The notes below the pieces were generated by a model. The model saw nothing but the letters and a program-made list of their open reading frames with translations. It did no database searches and was not told the origin of the DNA. Shown piece after piece: positions 1 to 9,065 of a DNA stretch of 64,000 bases. A program made the position numbers and the translations under genes. Origin of the DNA: Emmonsiellopsis sp. PD_33 (taxonomy: Eukaryota > Ascomycota > Eurotiomycetes > Onygenales > Ajellomycetaceae); the NCBI GenBank assembly GCA_032988165.1, contig JANTQF010000094.1, positions 1 through 64,000 of the forward strand, given 5' to 3'. Every line of letters starts with the position of its first letter. The stretch's first letter is position 1.

Positions 1-2
1 AA

Positions 3-121
3 ACATACGAAAGCCCGGATTCGCTGGTGGTCACCCACCCAACTACTAACAGGCCGGCGAGTGGCTTGAGTACGGCTGAGCGGACGGGAAGCCCTATTTT
101 CCACTCCCTATGTTCGTATGT
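3..121 (-). rRNA. 5S ribosomal RNA gene
   Basis: Read on the minus strand this 119-nt stretch is a typical ascomycete 5S rRNA. It starts ACATACGAACATAGGG, contains the internal control region (CCGTCCGCTCAGCCGTACT, then AGTTGGGTGGGTGACCACC and CAGCGAATCC) and ends TTCGTATGT. The two ends pair as the 5S terminal helix. It would be transcribed by RNA polymerase III as part of the large ribosomal subunit. Dispersed single 5S genes are normal in filamentous ascomycetes. The gene lies only 44 bp from the first recognisable hydrolase exon, on the opposite strand. Intactness is inferred from full length and pairing ends, not from expression. Confidence 0.93.
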
Positions 122-165
122 GAAATACACAACTAATCATCTCGGGTGTTATTAGTATCATGCAG

Positions 166-1084
166 ACGTCTAGCTATCGATGGAGGCACGGTGGTAATCA
201 GCATTGCATATCGGCTGGCGCCCGAGAATCCGTACCCGGTCCCGATCAATGATGCCTGGGATGCGTTTCTGGGCATCGCGAGTAATCTCGCGGCCTTCAT
301 CCCTCGGTATGTAGGACATGCGGCTAGATTTGTGGTTACGGGCACGTCGTCTGGAGGGCATTTGGCTGCGATTGTGTCCCAGTTGGCTGTTGAGCATCTC
401 AAGGCGCGGACGATGAGTATGGAGCGAGGATCTGCGGGAACTGGAACTTGGGAGCTGTCCGGTGTTATTCTGCGCAATCCGGTCACGGTATATGGTGCTG
501 ATAAACAGTACATTCCGCCCGAGTATCGGGATGCTCATCAGTCCTGGGTCCCGGAGCTGGATTATCCGGGGCACCTTGATCGGGAGGAGATGAAGGGGAA
601 CCATGGTAAGCGAACACGCTCCCGAGTCTTTTAAGTTAAATTCCGGTTTTCGTAGGAATGCGGGACTTTTTGACTGATATCTCGTACTTTTTTTTCTCCT
701 TTTCAAGATCTCTACGGAGTACCGGACTCTGAAAAAAGCAAAGCGCTTGCATACCCGCTTTGGGGAAATCTATCCGGCTTACCGCCCACCTTTGTCCAAA
801 TATGTAATGTCGACATTCTGAGAGACGACGCTACCTGCTACGTCAAGGGCTTGGAAAATGCGGGAGTGGATGTCCGCTCCAAATTGTATGAGGTGAGCAT
901 ATAGAGACCCAGACCCTACTTTAACCGATTTCGTGCCAAAGCTAAGGGCTGTTAAAAAAAGGGTCTCCCGCACGTTTTCTGGCTACTGGCTCCCCAGTTG
1001 GAAGTTGCACGAAATTTCGAACAGGACTGTGTTGATGGGTTTCATTGGATTATAAGCAAATGCATGTCGGGGACTTCGGATTGA
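166..1084 (+). CDS. Alpha/beta hydrolase fold-3 (HSL/arylacetamide deacetylase-like), 5' part missing from window
   Basis: Three exons can be read: 166-605, 708-892 and 962-1084, with GT-AG introns and consistent phase. The product contains VVISIAYRLAPENPYP after a missing oxyanion-hole region, the nucleophile elbow GTSSGGH, the acidic catalytic region NVDILRDD and the final GLPHVFWLL with the catalytic histidine. It is therefore a serine hydrolase of the hormone-sensitive-lipase group, usually an esterase on small esters. The N-terminal exons with the HGGG motif are absent. The sequence before 166 reads as an intron tail (ACTAAT branch-like site, TGCAG acceptor) and then becomes the 5S gene. 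Either the 5S gene lies inside an intron of this gene, or it replaced the 5' end and left a pseudogene. The window edge prevents a decision. Confidence 0.8.
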
Positions 1085-1476
1085 GGATGGGATGGGGTGC
1101 ACGAGGTCGTCGACGCGGGGGCGGGGGCGGGCTGGAGCGGCCTAAGAGCGGGAGTGGCGCTTTTGTCACAGTCTAGAATGCTAACCAAAAGGGGGTCATG
1201 TGTCCTGAAGCGTTGTAAATATTCCTGATGGGCGCAGCGTCGTCCAATGGGGGCCTCTTCATTTTCCGCCAAAGATGCACCGCATATCCGTCCCCTATTC
1301 CAAGTCGTTCAGGCTTCCAAAACCCTCCGCGATCAAACCCCGCACAGGATTAATCAGTTAGTTACACGAAACGGCACGCGGAGACCCTTGCGCCTATTTC
1401 AAGGAATCCCTCGATTCAAAAAGGCCAGCAGATCCATCATATAATTGTAAACCCAAATTAAAAAAAATCAATAACC
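1085..1476. other. Intergenic region
   Basis: A G-rich stretch near 1110-1135 follows the hydrolase stop. The rest is the probable promoter and leader of the dehydrogenase, ending in an A-rich leader (AAAAAAATCAATAACC) before its ATG. No gene was seen. Confidence 0.6.
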
Positions 1477-2631
1477 ATGGCCCCATCACAAGAGCTGCCC
1501 GAAACAATGAAAGCCCTCCGATATTACGGCAGAGGGGACGTCCGCATCGATGAAATCCCACCCCAACCATGCGGGGCCGATGAAGTCCGTATCAAAATCG
1601 CATTCTGCGGAATCTGCGGCTCCGATCTCCACGAATACCTCGGGGGTCCTCTCCTTACCCCTAAAGTCGGTGAAAAACACCATTACACCGGCGCAGAGCT
1701 CCCGATAACCATGGGCCACGAGCTATCAGGTGTGCTTGTCGATGTGGGGTCCGAAATCTCCTCATCTGGTCGACTCGAGGTTGGCCAGCGGGTTGTGATC
1801 AATCCATGCATTAGCGACAGGCAGCTCGGATTCCCGCCTTGCGCGGCATGTGAAGAGGGCAAGACCAATTGTTGCTTGAGGTTCGCCGGTTACGGTCTTA
1901 ATGGACTTGGCGGGGGCTATTCGGAATACTTGGTTGTGAAGGCGTCGCACGTTTTCCGGTTGCCGGATTCGGTCTCTTTGGAAATTGGGGCATTGGTGGA
2001 GCCTCTCGCGGTGGCCTGGCACTGTGTACAGATATCAGGCTTTCAATCTGGACAAGACGTGGTGGTGTTGGGCGGGGGCCCTATTGGACTTGCGCTTCTT
2101 CTGGTTTTGAAAGTGAGGAAAGCGAGAACTATCATCGTAAGCGAGGTGTTGGAGATGCGCCAACAGTACGCTCGCAGCTTCGGGGCCGATTTTGTCATCA
2201 ATCCCTTGGAAGAACAGGAGGCTGGCGTAAATCCGGTGGTTGCCAAGGCAAGAGAGGTTTCTGGAGAGCAAAGCGGAGGTGTCCATGTCGTTTTCGACAC
2301 AACCGGCATACAAAAAACATTTGATACGGCCGTTGCGTCCACGCGGACTGGGGGTGTCGTTTTCAATGTCGCTATCCATGAAAAACCTCTCCTTGTCAAT
2401 CTTAACGACATAACCACCACCGAGAAGAAACTCATGGGGGGCATGTGCTATACGGACGACGATTTCAAGGCGGTCATTGACATGTTGGACAAAGGCTTGA
2501 TCGATGCTAAACCGATGATTACCTCAATTGTGCCACTTGATAGTGCTATCACAAAGGGATTCCAGGAGCTAATCGAGCGCAAAGAGTTTCATGTTAAAAT
2601 ATTGGTACAGGCGCATCCGGATCCAGTATGA
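1477..2631 (+). CDS. Zinc-dependent medium-chain dehydrogenase, (R,R)-butanediol dehydrogenase type
   Basis: A single exon encodes 384 aa, almost the length of yeast Bdh1. Family members oxidise 2,3-butanediol or related vicinal diols and acetoin with NAD in the cytosol. Catalytic-zinc ligands are visible in CGICGSDLHEY (near residue 48) and GHELSG, and structural-zinc cysteines in the NPCISD...PPCAACEEGKTNCC segment. The nucleotide-binding fold is marked by VVVLGGGPIGLA near residue 205. The insert GGPLLTPKVGEKHHYTG between the two catalytic blocks is typical of the BDH1 branch rather than sorbitol dehydrogenase. The start is preceded by an A-rich leader with ACC directly before ATG. No defect was seen. 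Substrate is inferred from family resemblance; a general alcohol or sorbitol dehydrogenase remains possible. Confidence 0.88.
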   Translation: MAPSQELPETMKALRYYGRGDVRIDEIPPQPCGADEVRIKIAFCGICGSDLHEYLGGPLLTPKVGEKHHYTGAELPITMGHELSGVLVDVGSEISSSGRLEVGQRVVINPCISDRQLGFPPCAACEEGKTNCCLRFAGYGLNGLGGGYSEYLVVKASHVFRLPDSVSLEIGALVEPLAVAWHCVQISGFQSGQDVVVLGGGPIGLALLLVLKVRKARTIIVSEVLEMRQQYARSFGADFVINPLEEQEAGVNPVVAKAREVSGEQSGGVHVVFDTTGIQKTFDTAVASTRTGGVVFNVAIHEKPLLVNLNDITTTEKKLMGGMCYTDDDFKAVIDMLDKGLIDAKPMITSIVPLDSAITKGFQELIERKEFHVKILVQAHPDPV

Positions 2632-4338
2632 ATGGTTCCCGAGAATTTGGGACGAGTTTGTGGATTCGATACGGGGCTATTCTCTCTCATTGTAGGGATT
2701 CCAAAGAGACGTGATCTAACAAAAGCATGGACCATATCATTTTCGGGCGTATTTATAGCTTCCAAGTTGAATTTGCTTGGAATGGTTGGAGTTGGCATGG
2801 CATATCTTTGATAGCCGCTGAAGGCTGGTGGGGTCCCGGGAGTAGATTTCGGGACCCATCCTGTTTGGAATAACCTCTTCTAGAATAATATATCGAGATT
2901 TGATCCCACTTCGCTGTCGAAATACCCGAGAATATCGTGAGCATTGTAGGCATGGTTGAGGTTGGAGAAAAGGAGGCGAATTATGCCATGCCCAAAGTGG
3001 ATATCGGGCCGAACCGGCGCCATTGCTGACATAATGTCCAACCTTATGTTGACGTCGCGATGTTTATGGCACCAAGCAGGATGAGGTTGCCGCTTTGTAC
3101 CTCAGCAGTAATATATCAGCATATATCCTACACTCATTATTATTATCCCGGGTGGACTGCCATAGTCAACGAGAGATGCTGTTGCTTTCTCATTATATCC
3201 CGTATCAGGCGGAGTATTTTCGAATAACAGCTGGGCGTGTTGTCTTGTGTTGCTGCGCTGCTGTTAACAGAAGTCGGGAATGAAGGAGACCATCTCTTTG
3301 TGCTCTTATATATGGTCTGGATATAGAGAAGCTCTGGCTAAGCGTTTTCCCCGGTTCCGGACGTTTCTTGGTCCTGTCTATTTCGACATTGCCGTCGGCT
3401 ATTCCGGTCTTTGGTCCTTTATGTGACGTGTTGCCTTCTCTGTTGAAACATTCTTCCGAAACCATGTCTTCCTGGTGACTCGGAGCCTTACCCCAAATAT
3501 CGACCAATAGGGACATTTTTGGATTGCGGTGTTCTTTTTCTCCCGTATTTCGCCCAGTGTTCCTTGAGCTCTTGTCGTCCAGCTAAGCGTAACTGGGTTC
3601 AAGACTAGATACCTTATTGGAAAAGTGAAAAGAGGGACTAAGCTTCTCTCTTTATGGGTTTCTCACTGTCATCTATACCTCCTTGAAACAACGAACCTGA
3701 CCGACTCGGGAGGTGAATATGGGAGTGGCCACTACGTGGTCCCTTTCCATTATTGTCTTCTCAAAACTGGCTATCTCCGCTCCTGATGGGCTGAATCCTA
3801 ACGTCTTTGTAGCAAGACTTACTGTTCTTGTCCCTTGCGACGTCATCACGGCAAACAACGGCCGTGGAGGGCTTGAATATCGAGTCCACCAATAGCCGGG
3901 CCTGACGGTGACTCCCTGTTCCTGGTACAAAGTCATTATGCTTGTCCAGTTTAGCCCTGGGATCCGAGAAATCAAACTATAAAATGACGGTGCTGGAGAA
4001 TAGTCCTATTCACAGAGGTGAGAGTTGGCACATTTCGTTTCGACAAGACGCCCAAATATTCTGAAATGCTGTTGGGGTCACAGCCTCATAGTGCTGGCCC
4101 TACTGACGCGGGATACAAATGCACCCCCCCAAGGCCAGCGGGCTGCTGGACCAGAGCGGAACATGTAGGTTTGGGATAGGCTTCTGATTGGGCCGGGTAC
4201 CGCAGGAACAGGGAACCATGATGCCCAAGCCGGCGGAGGTCACAAGACGGCCAAATGACGCGGTGATGGTACATCCGCTGGCCGGCGGGCTATGGGCTGG
4301 CCTTGCTGCGGTACTTGCCCCGTCTGCTGCCCGCCGCG

Positions 4339-4346
4339 TATATAAT
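4339..4346 (+). promoter_or_regulatory. TATA-like element
   Basis: GTATATAATGG sits about 170 bp upstream of the leader-intron donor and just before a long pyrimidine tract, a common arrangement for strongly expressed fungal genes. The assignment rests on position and motif only. Confidence 0.45.
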
Positions 4347-4376
4347 GGTTTGTCATCCCCGCCTCGCTTACCTCCC

Positions 4377-4430
4377 CCAACCTCTCCGTCTCTCCTCTCT
4401 CCTCTCTCCTCTCCTCTCCTCTCTCCACAC
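4377..4430 (+). repeat. CT-rich tract in the transporter promoter/leader
   Basis: An almost uninterrupted C/T run built from CTCTC and CTCCT units. Pyrimidine tracts often precede transcription starts in filamentous fungi. It may simply be a microsatellite. Confidence 0.6.
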
Positions 4431-4515
4431 AACACGTCCCCCACGCTTCCGGTTCCGCTCCGCCGTTCGATATCGATATCCCTCTCTATCTCAAGACTCC
4501 AATCCCCCGGTTAAG

Positions 4516-4643
4516 GTACGTGTTGTGTATCCCCGTGTTCCCCGTTGCCCCGTCTCTTTCATACGCGCAGTCGGACACCCCCCTTTCGCTCGAGGGACCG
4601 AAGCTCATTTATATATCTGTACCAAGTGCTAACGTCTGTCCAG
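4516..4643 (+). other. Intron in the 5' leader of the sugar transporter
   Basis: The donor GTACGT at 4516, a branch-like GTGCTAACG near 4628 and the acceptor TGTCCAG ending at 4643 delimit a 128-nt intron ten bases before the transporter ATG. It is predicted from consensus sites only. Confidence 0.65.
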
Positions 4644-4653
4644 GCACGTAATC

Positions 4654-6452
4654 ATGGTGACAACCACGTACACCGGGACGGCCGACGTGTCCCGCGTCGA
4701 AGCCCCTATGACCATGCGCGCTTACCTCCTCTGCGCTTTTGCTTCATTTGGTGGTATCCTCTTTGGCTACGACTCAGGATACATCAACGGAGTCCTAGGC
4801 ATGACCTTTGTCAAGGAGACCTTTGGTCAGCCAGTACCTCTGACCGTTGATAAATCTGGATACAACCTCTTGACCTGGCAAAAGTCCCTTATTGTGTCCA
4901 TTCTCTCTCTGGGTACCTTCCTAGGCGCTCTCTGCTCCGGTTCTATCGCTGAATGGATTGGGCGACGGCCAACCATCATATGTGCCTCACTTCTGTTTTC
5001 TGTCGGTGTAGCTGTTCAAGTTGCCGCGACCGCAGTTGGGCCACTTGTTGGTGGTCGCCTAATTGCTGGACTTGGAGTTGGCGGCATTTCTTCTGTTGTC
5101 ATTCTCTACGTCTCTGAAATTGCTCCCAAGAGATATCGGGGCGCCATGGTCTCAGTTTATCAATGGGCCATCACTATTGGGCTCCTTATCTCAGCATGCG
5201 TGGACAAGGGAACGGAGAAGCTTGACACGACTGCGTCGTATCGTATCCCCATCGGTCTACAACTCATCTGGGCACTCATCCTTGGTGGTGGTCTTTACTT
5301 GCTTCCTGAATCCCCCCGTTTCTACGTGAAGAAAGACCAGGGTGCAAAGGCCGCTGCTTCCCTCTCTCGCATCCGTAATCAGCCCGTGGATTCCGAATTT
5401 GTACAAACAGAACTTGCAGAGATCGTTGCCAACTATCAATATGAATCCCAGATCAGCAGCACTAGCTGGTTTGATTGTTTCAAAGGTGGCTCCAGCTCAA
5501 GCGGGAATCTTCGCCGTGTCATGATTGGCGCCGCATTGCAAATGTTCCAGCAGCTTACCGGGGTTAACTTTATCTTTTGTGAGCACTAATCTTTTCTACG
5601 TATAATCTTTTGACCATGTTCATAATACTAACATAACTCTCCTCGATAGATTTCGGTATGTCATGGGTTCTTCAAAAAGTGAAAAATTCCGATAACTAAC
5701 CGTAAATAGGAACAACCTTCTTCCAGCAAAGCGGATTGGAGAACCCCTTCTTAATCTCGATCATTACCAACGTCGTCAACGTTGCTGCGACTCCGATTTC
5801 ATTCTACACCATCGAACGCTTCGGTCGACGCAGTCTTCTTATCTGGGGAGCGGCGGTAATGCTTGTTTGTGAATTTATCATCGCTATCGTCGGAACTGCC
5901 CTTCCCGGATCAAGCGCTGCGTCTATGTGTCTCATCGTGTTCGTCTGCGTTTATATTGCTGCATTCGCCTCTACCTGGGGACCAGGCGCATGGGTCGTCA
6001 TTGGAGAAATCTTCCCCTTGCCTATCCGTGCGCGAGGAGTTGCCTTGTCGACCGCATCCAACTGGCTATGGAACTGCGTAAGTCATTTCCCCGCCATTTA
6101 CCCACACCGTTCTGTAAACCTAGATCACATTAAACTAGAGCCAATACTAATTCCTTACTTATAGATCCTCGCCATCATCACCCCATACCTCGTGGACACA
6201 GAAAAAGCCAATCTGGGCTCCAAGGTCTTCTTCATCTGGGGCGGCACCTGCACCCTCTCCATGATCTACGCCTACTTCTGCGTCCCCGAGACAAAGGGCC
6301 TGTCACTCGAACAGGTCGACCGCATGTTCGAAGAGAGCACACCCCGCACAAGTGGGAAGTGGAAGCCTCATGAGACTTTTGCTGCCAGGATGGGCATGAC
6401 TGCTGGCGATGACTCGGTTGGTTTGCCAAAGTCTGATAGCGAGGCTGTTTAA
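4654..6452 (+). CDS. MFS sugar porter, monosaccharide (RCO-3/hexose transporter-like)
   Basis: Exons 4654-5578, 5650-5655, 5710-6077 and 6165-6452 join in phase to 528 aa. The product is a twelve-helix proton-sugar symporter of the plasma membrane. Signatures are FGYDSGYINGVLGM in helix 1, the first GRR loop (EWIGRRP), the central PESPRFYVKK, QQLTGVNFIFYFGTTFF in helix 7, the second loop ERFGRRS and the C-terminal PETKGLSLEQVD. Exon 2 is only six nucleotides long; it is needed to restore the Y-F-G stretch of helix 7, and reading straight through gives an early stop. A leader intron precedes the start. Close relatives include the glucose sensor/transporter RCO-3, but sensing as against transport cannot be told from sequence. 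Substrate is inferred. Confidence 0.9.
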
Positions 6453-7584
6453 GGGGGTGGTGGTGGGCCAGGCCAAACAACTGGCAGGGCTGCTTAGCGA
6501 CTGCTTAGCGATATACGATGGAAGTAGACAGTAGACTTCCTGAAGTCGCGGCTCTGCCTGGTTTTGGCCATTATCTAAGATCAAGGTGGTGTTTATGTGT
6601 TGTGTTGTTCTTTATTCAGTCTGATTTTTTTGAGATTTTTTTTTTCTTTCTTCTTTAGCAGAGTATTGTTGTTAGTCGCGGGCGGGGTTGCCAGGCAAGG
6701 GGAGGAATTGAGGGGTGCGTATTGGACGGAGGAGACCTATTTGCCTTGGGAAATAGATAATAGTTGAGAAATAGACGAAGGAAAAAAAAAAGATAGTAAG
6801 TATAGTTTTGTTTTTAAAATGGTATGAAAGATTTGAGCAGGATTCTCTCCCTATCCATACTGGAGAATTAAGATGATAAATATGCCTACATAGATCATCA
6901 CATTTCAACCGGCCATATACAACCAAATTGTATAGACATGCGTATCTATCTAAACCCAGCCACGTCATAGAAATAAAACAGAAAGAGTAACCTTGTCCGT
7001 TGTCACTACTACAGTATCCTCTCGTCGGTTTTTTTTTTTTGCCAAAATTAGCGCCATATTGAAAGAAGCTCTGCTATTTGCTCAAGGGGGTCTCTCTAAA
7101 TTCCACCTTTTTGGCCTATCAACAGGCCAGAAAAAAAGGCGCTAAATTGGCGGTAAAAAAAAAAAAAAAAACAGACAAGGACATCAGAAGATTCCACCTG
7201 GATTGACCCATTTCCATGACTCTCTCTCTCTCTAGCAACAAATAAATAAAAAGGGTTGTCAGGTCAGTCAATTACCTGGGTCACAAAAATAACACAAAGC
7301 AACAAAAGCACCATTCCGCTTTATTCCAGTGCTTTCTTTTCAAATCTATCAACATAAACAAAGAATAACACAAGAGTCAAGACACATCCTCTGTTCTGTT
7401 CTACCAGGTTCCTTCTTCCCCTGGACGACAGGCATAAATATTCCTAACCAACCTCCCTTAAGGCACAGCAGCCTCCCATGAGCCTGAGGCCTCCCATCTA
7501 AGTTTGGCGCTTGAGTACCCTGACTGGTGTCGTTTGTCCGTCTACTTCCATCCGGGGAATATATCCATTTGTAGATAGAGAAAG
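6453..7584. other. Intergenic region with A/T homopolymers
   Basis: About 1.1 kb with poly-T near 6625 and 7030, a pure A run near 7156 and a (TC)n stretch near 7220. No coding signal was seen. It should contain the transporter terminator and the promoter of the BTB gene. Confidence 0.55.
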
Positions 7585-7653
7585 GTATGTTCTTTCTGGT
7601 GATATATCAAGGTCTTAAAACAATCCCTAACCTGCGTTGCGCTCCTTTTCCAG
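7585..7653 (+). other. Intron in the 5' leader of the BTB gene
   Basis: The donor GTATGT, a branch-like CCCTAACCT at about 7625 and the acceptor TTTTCCAG lie three bases before the ATG at 7657. Consensus-based prediction. Confidence 0.6.
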
Positions 7654-7656
7654 AAA

Positions 7657-8876
7657 ATGGCCGAACCATCCACCGATTCCGATCCCATGGAGCCGATATT
7701 GCACAGGTTAGATCCCGACGGCGACGTGATGCTCATTCTGCGAGATTATGACGTGACATCCTTCGCGGTGTGGGATGAAGAAGTGGAAGCACAACTACCA
7801 AGCTTCACGCCCGGAAAGTCTCGTCCTGAATGGTGTCCTCCAGCGGAGAAAATAGGAAATGGAGAATCGTCATCCTTAGCCAACAATGGAGACGCCGCCG
7901 ATGCTCAGGCTGACGATCCACCGGAAGTTCGAATGCTTGTCTCCTCCTGCCATCTGATTCTCGCATCTACTTATTTCAAATCAATGCTCCATGGCAACTT
8001 CAGTGAGGGGATCAAATTTCATTCTTCGAGTGCAAATAGCCCTAGCTACCACCAAATAATTACAACGGAATGGGACCCGTCCGCCATGCTCATCTTGATG
8101 AACATCGTCCATGGACGCACGCGTAATGTGCCCCGGTCCGTAGACTTGCAAATGCTCACCAAAATCGCAGTTCTGGTGGATTATTATGACTGTGCGGAGG
8201 TAGTGGAGGTGTTTTCGGATATGTGGGTTGAGAAGCTTCGGGATTCCGTGCCGAAGGCATATTGTCGAGAGTTGGCAATGTGGATGTGGGTGGCCTTTGC
8301 ATTTCGGAAGGGCGATGTGTTTAGGGAGGTGACGACTGTCGCGATGATGGAGAGTCGAGGAGCAATGCAGATGATGGGATTGCCGATGCCGGAGAGCGTG
8401 ATTCGTGAGTATTCTGACCATATGAGTTATCATTGTTTCCTGGCGAGCTAATCAACTATCCATCATTAGGCGCAATCGAGGGGAGAAGACTGCAATCCAT
8501 CACAGAAGTACTTGACTTGCTCTACGGCTTCAAGGATGGCTTTGGGATACCGAGGGGGCGGTGCTGTTTTGAGTGTAAGTCGCTCTTCATCGGTTGCCTT
8601 GCGCTAGGAATGAGTAACCGCTGCCTCTGCCCTCGACCGGAAGCACCGTTCCTAGGCCTCAGTTTCACAAAATTTGAGATGTGCGTCCGTGAGATTGAGT
8701 CTCTTAAATGGCCATATTGTAAAGGTGGGAATAGGAGGGAGAAGTGTGCGGGGCCGGATGGTCTTATTCATCCCACGCTCGACAAGGTGCGGAGTAAAAT
8801 GGCAGGATTGAAGCTTGAAAAGTTCAAGGGACCAAGCGGGGGAGACCTGTCTGATAAACGCGCATTGGATTCTTAA
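7657..8876 (+). CDS. BTB/POZ-like domain protein of unknown role
   Basis: Two exons, 7657-8404 and 8470-8876, give 384 aa. The N-terminal half resembles a fungal BTB/POZ domain: a DGDVMLIL strand, then after an acidic insertion VRMLVSSCHLILASTYFKSMLHGNFSEG (shown here as one landmark across roughly residues 92-119), followed by a helical region with ILMNIVHGRTRNVP. BTB domains mediate dimerisation or cullin-3 adaptor binding. The C-terminal half is rich in cysteine (CCFECKS, GCLALGMSNRCLC, CVRE, KCAG) and may bind metal, but matches no finger I can name. The gene runs toward the App1-like gene with only 189 bp between the stops. Function is unknown. Confidence 0.75.
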
Positions 8877-9065
8877 ACCATCAATGCCAACAACAACTTT
8901 CTTTCCATCTACCCATTATCATTATAAATTCCCCGTGAACAACACGTTAATCTGGAGCCCATTCACTCCCTCCTATAGGAGCCGTGAAAATACCCCCAAC
9001 CCATAACCCACATCCATTCCAATTTCCATACAACATGACATGCCCCGCCAATTCGTTAATAAATC

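Larger units (their letters stand above)
2632..4515. other. Intergenic region and promoter of the sugar transporter
   Basis: About 1.9 kb with no convincing gene. Short open frames here overlap in several phases and show no family motif. The right part holds a TATA-like box and a pyrimidine tract, listed separately. Confidence 0.55.
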
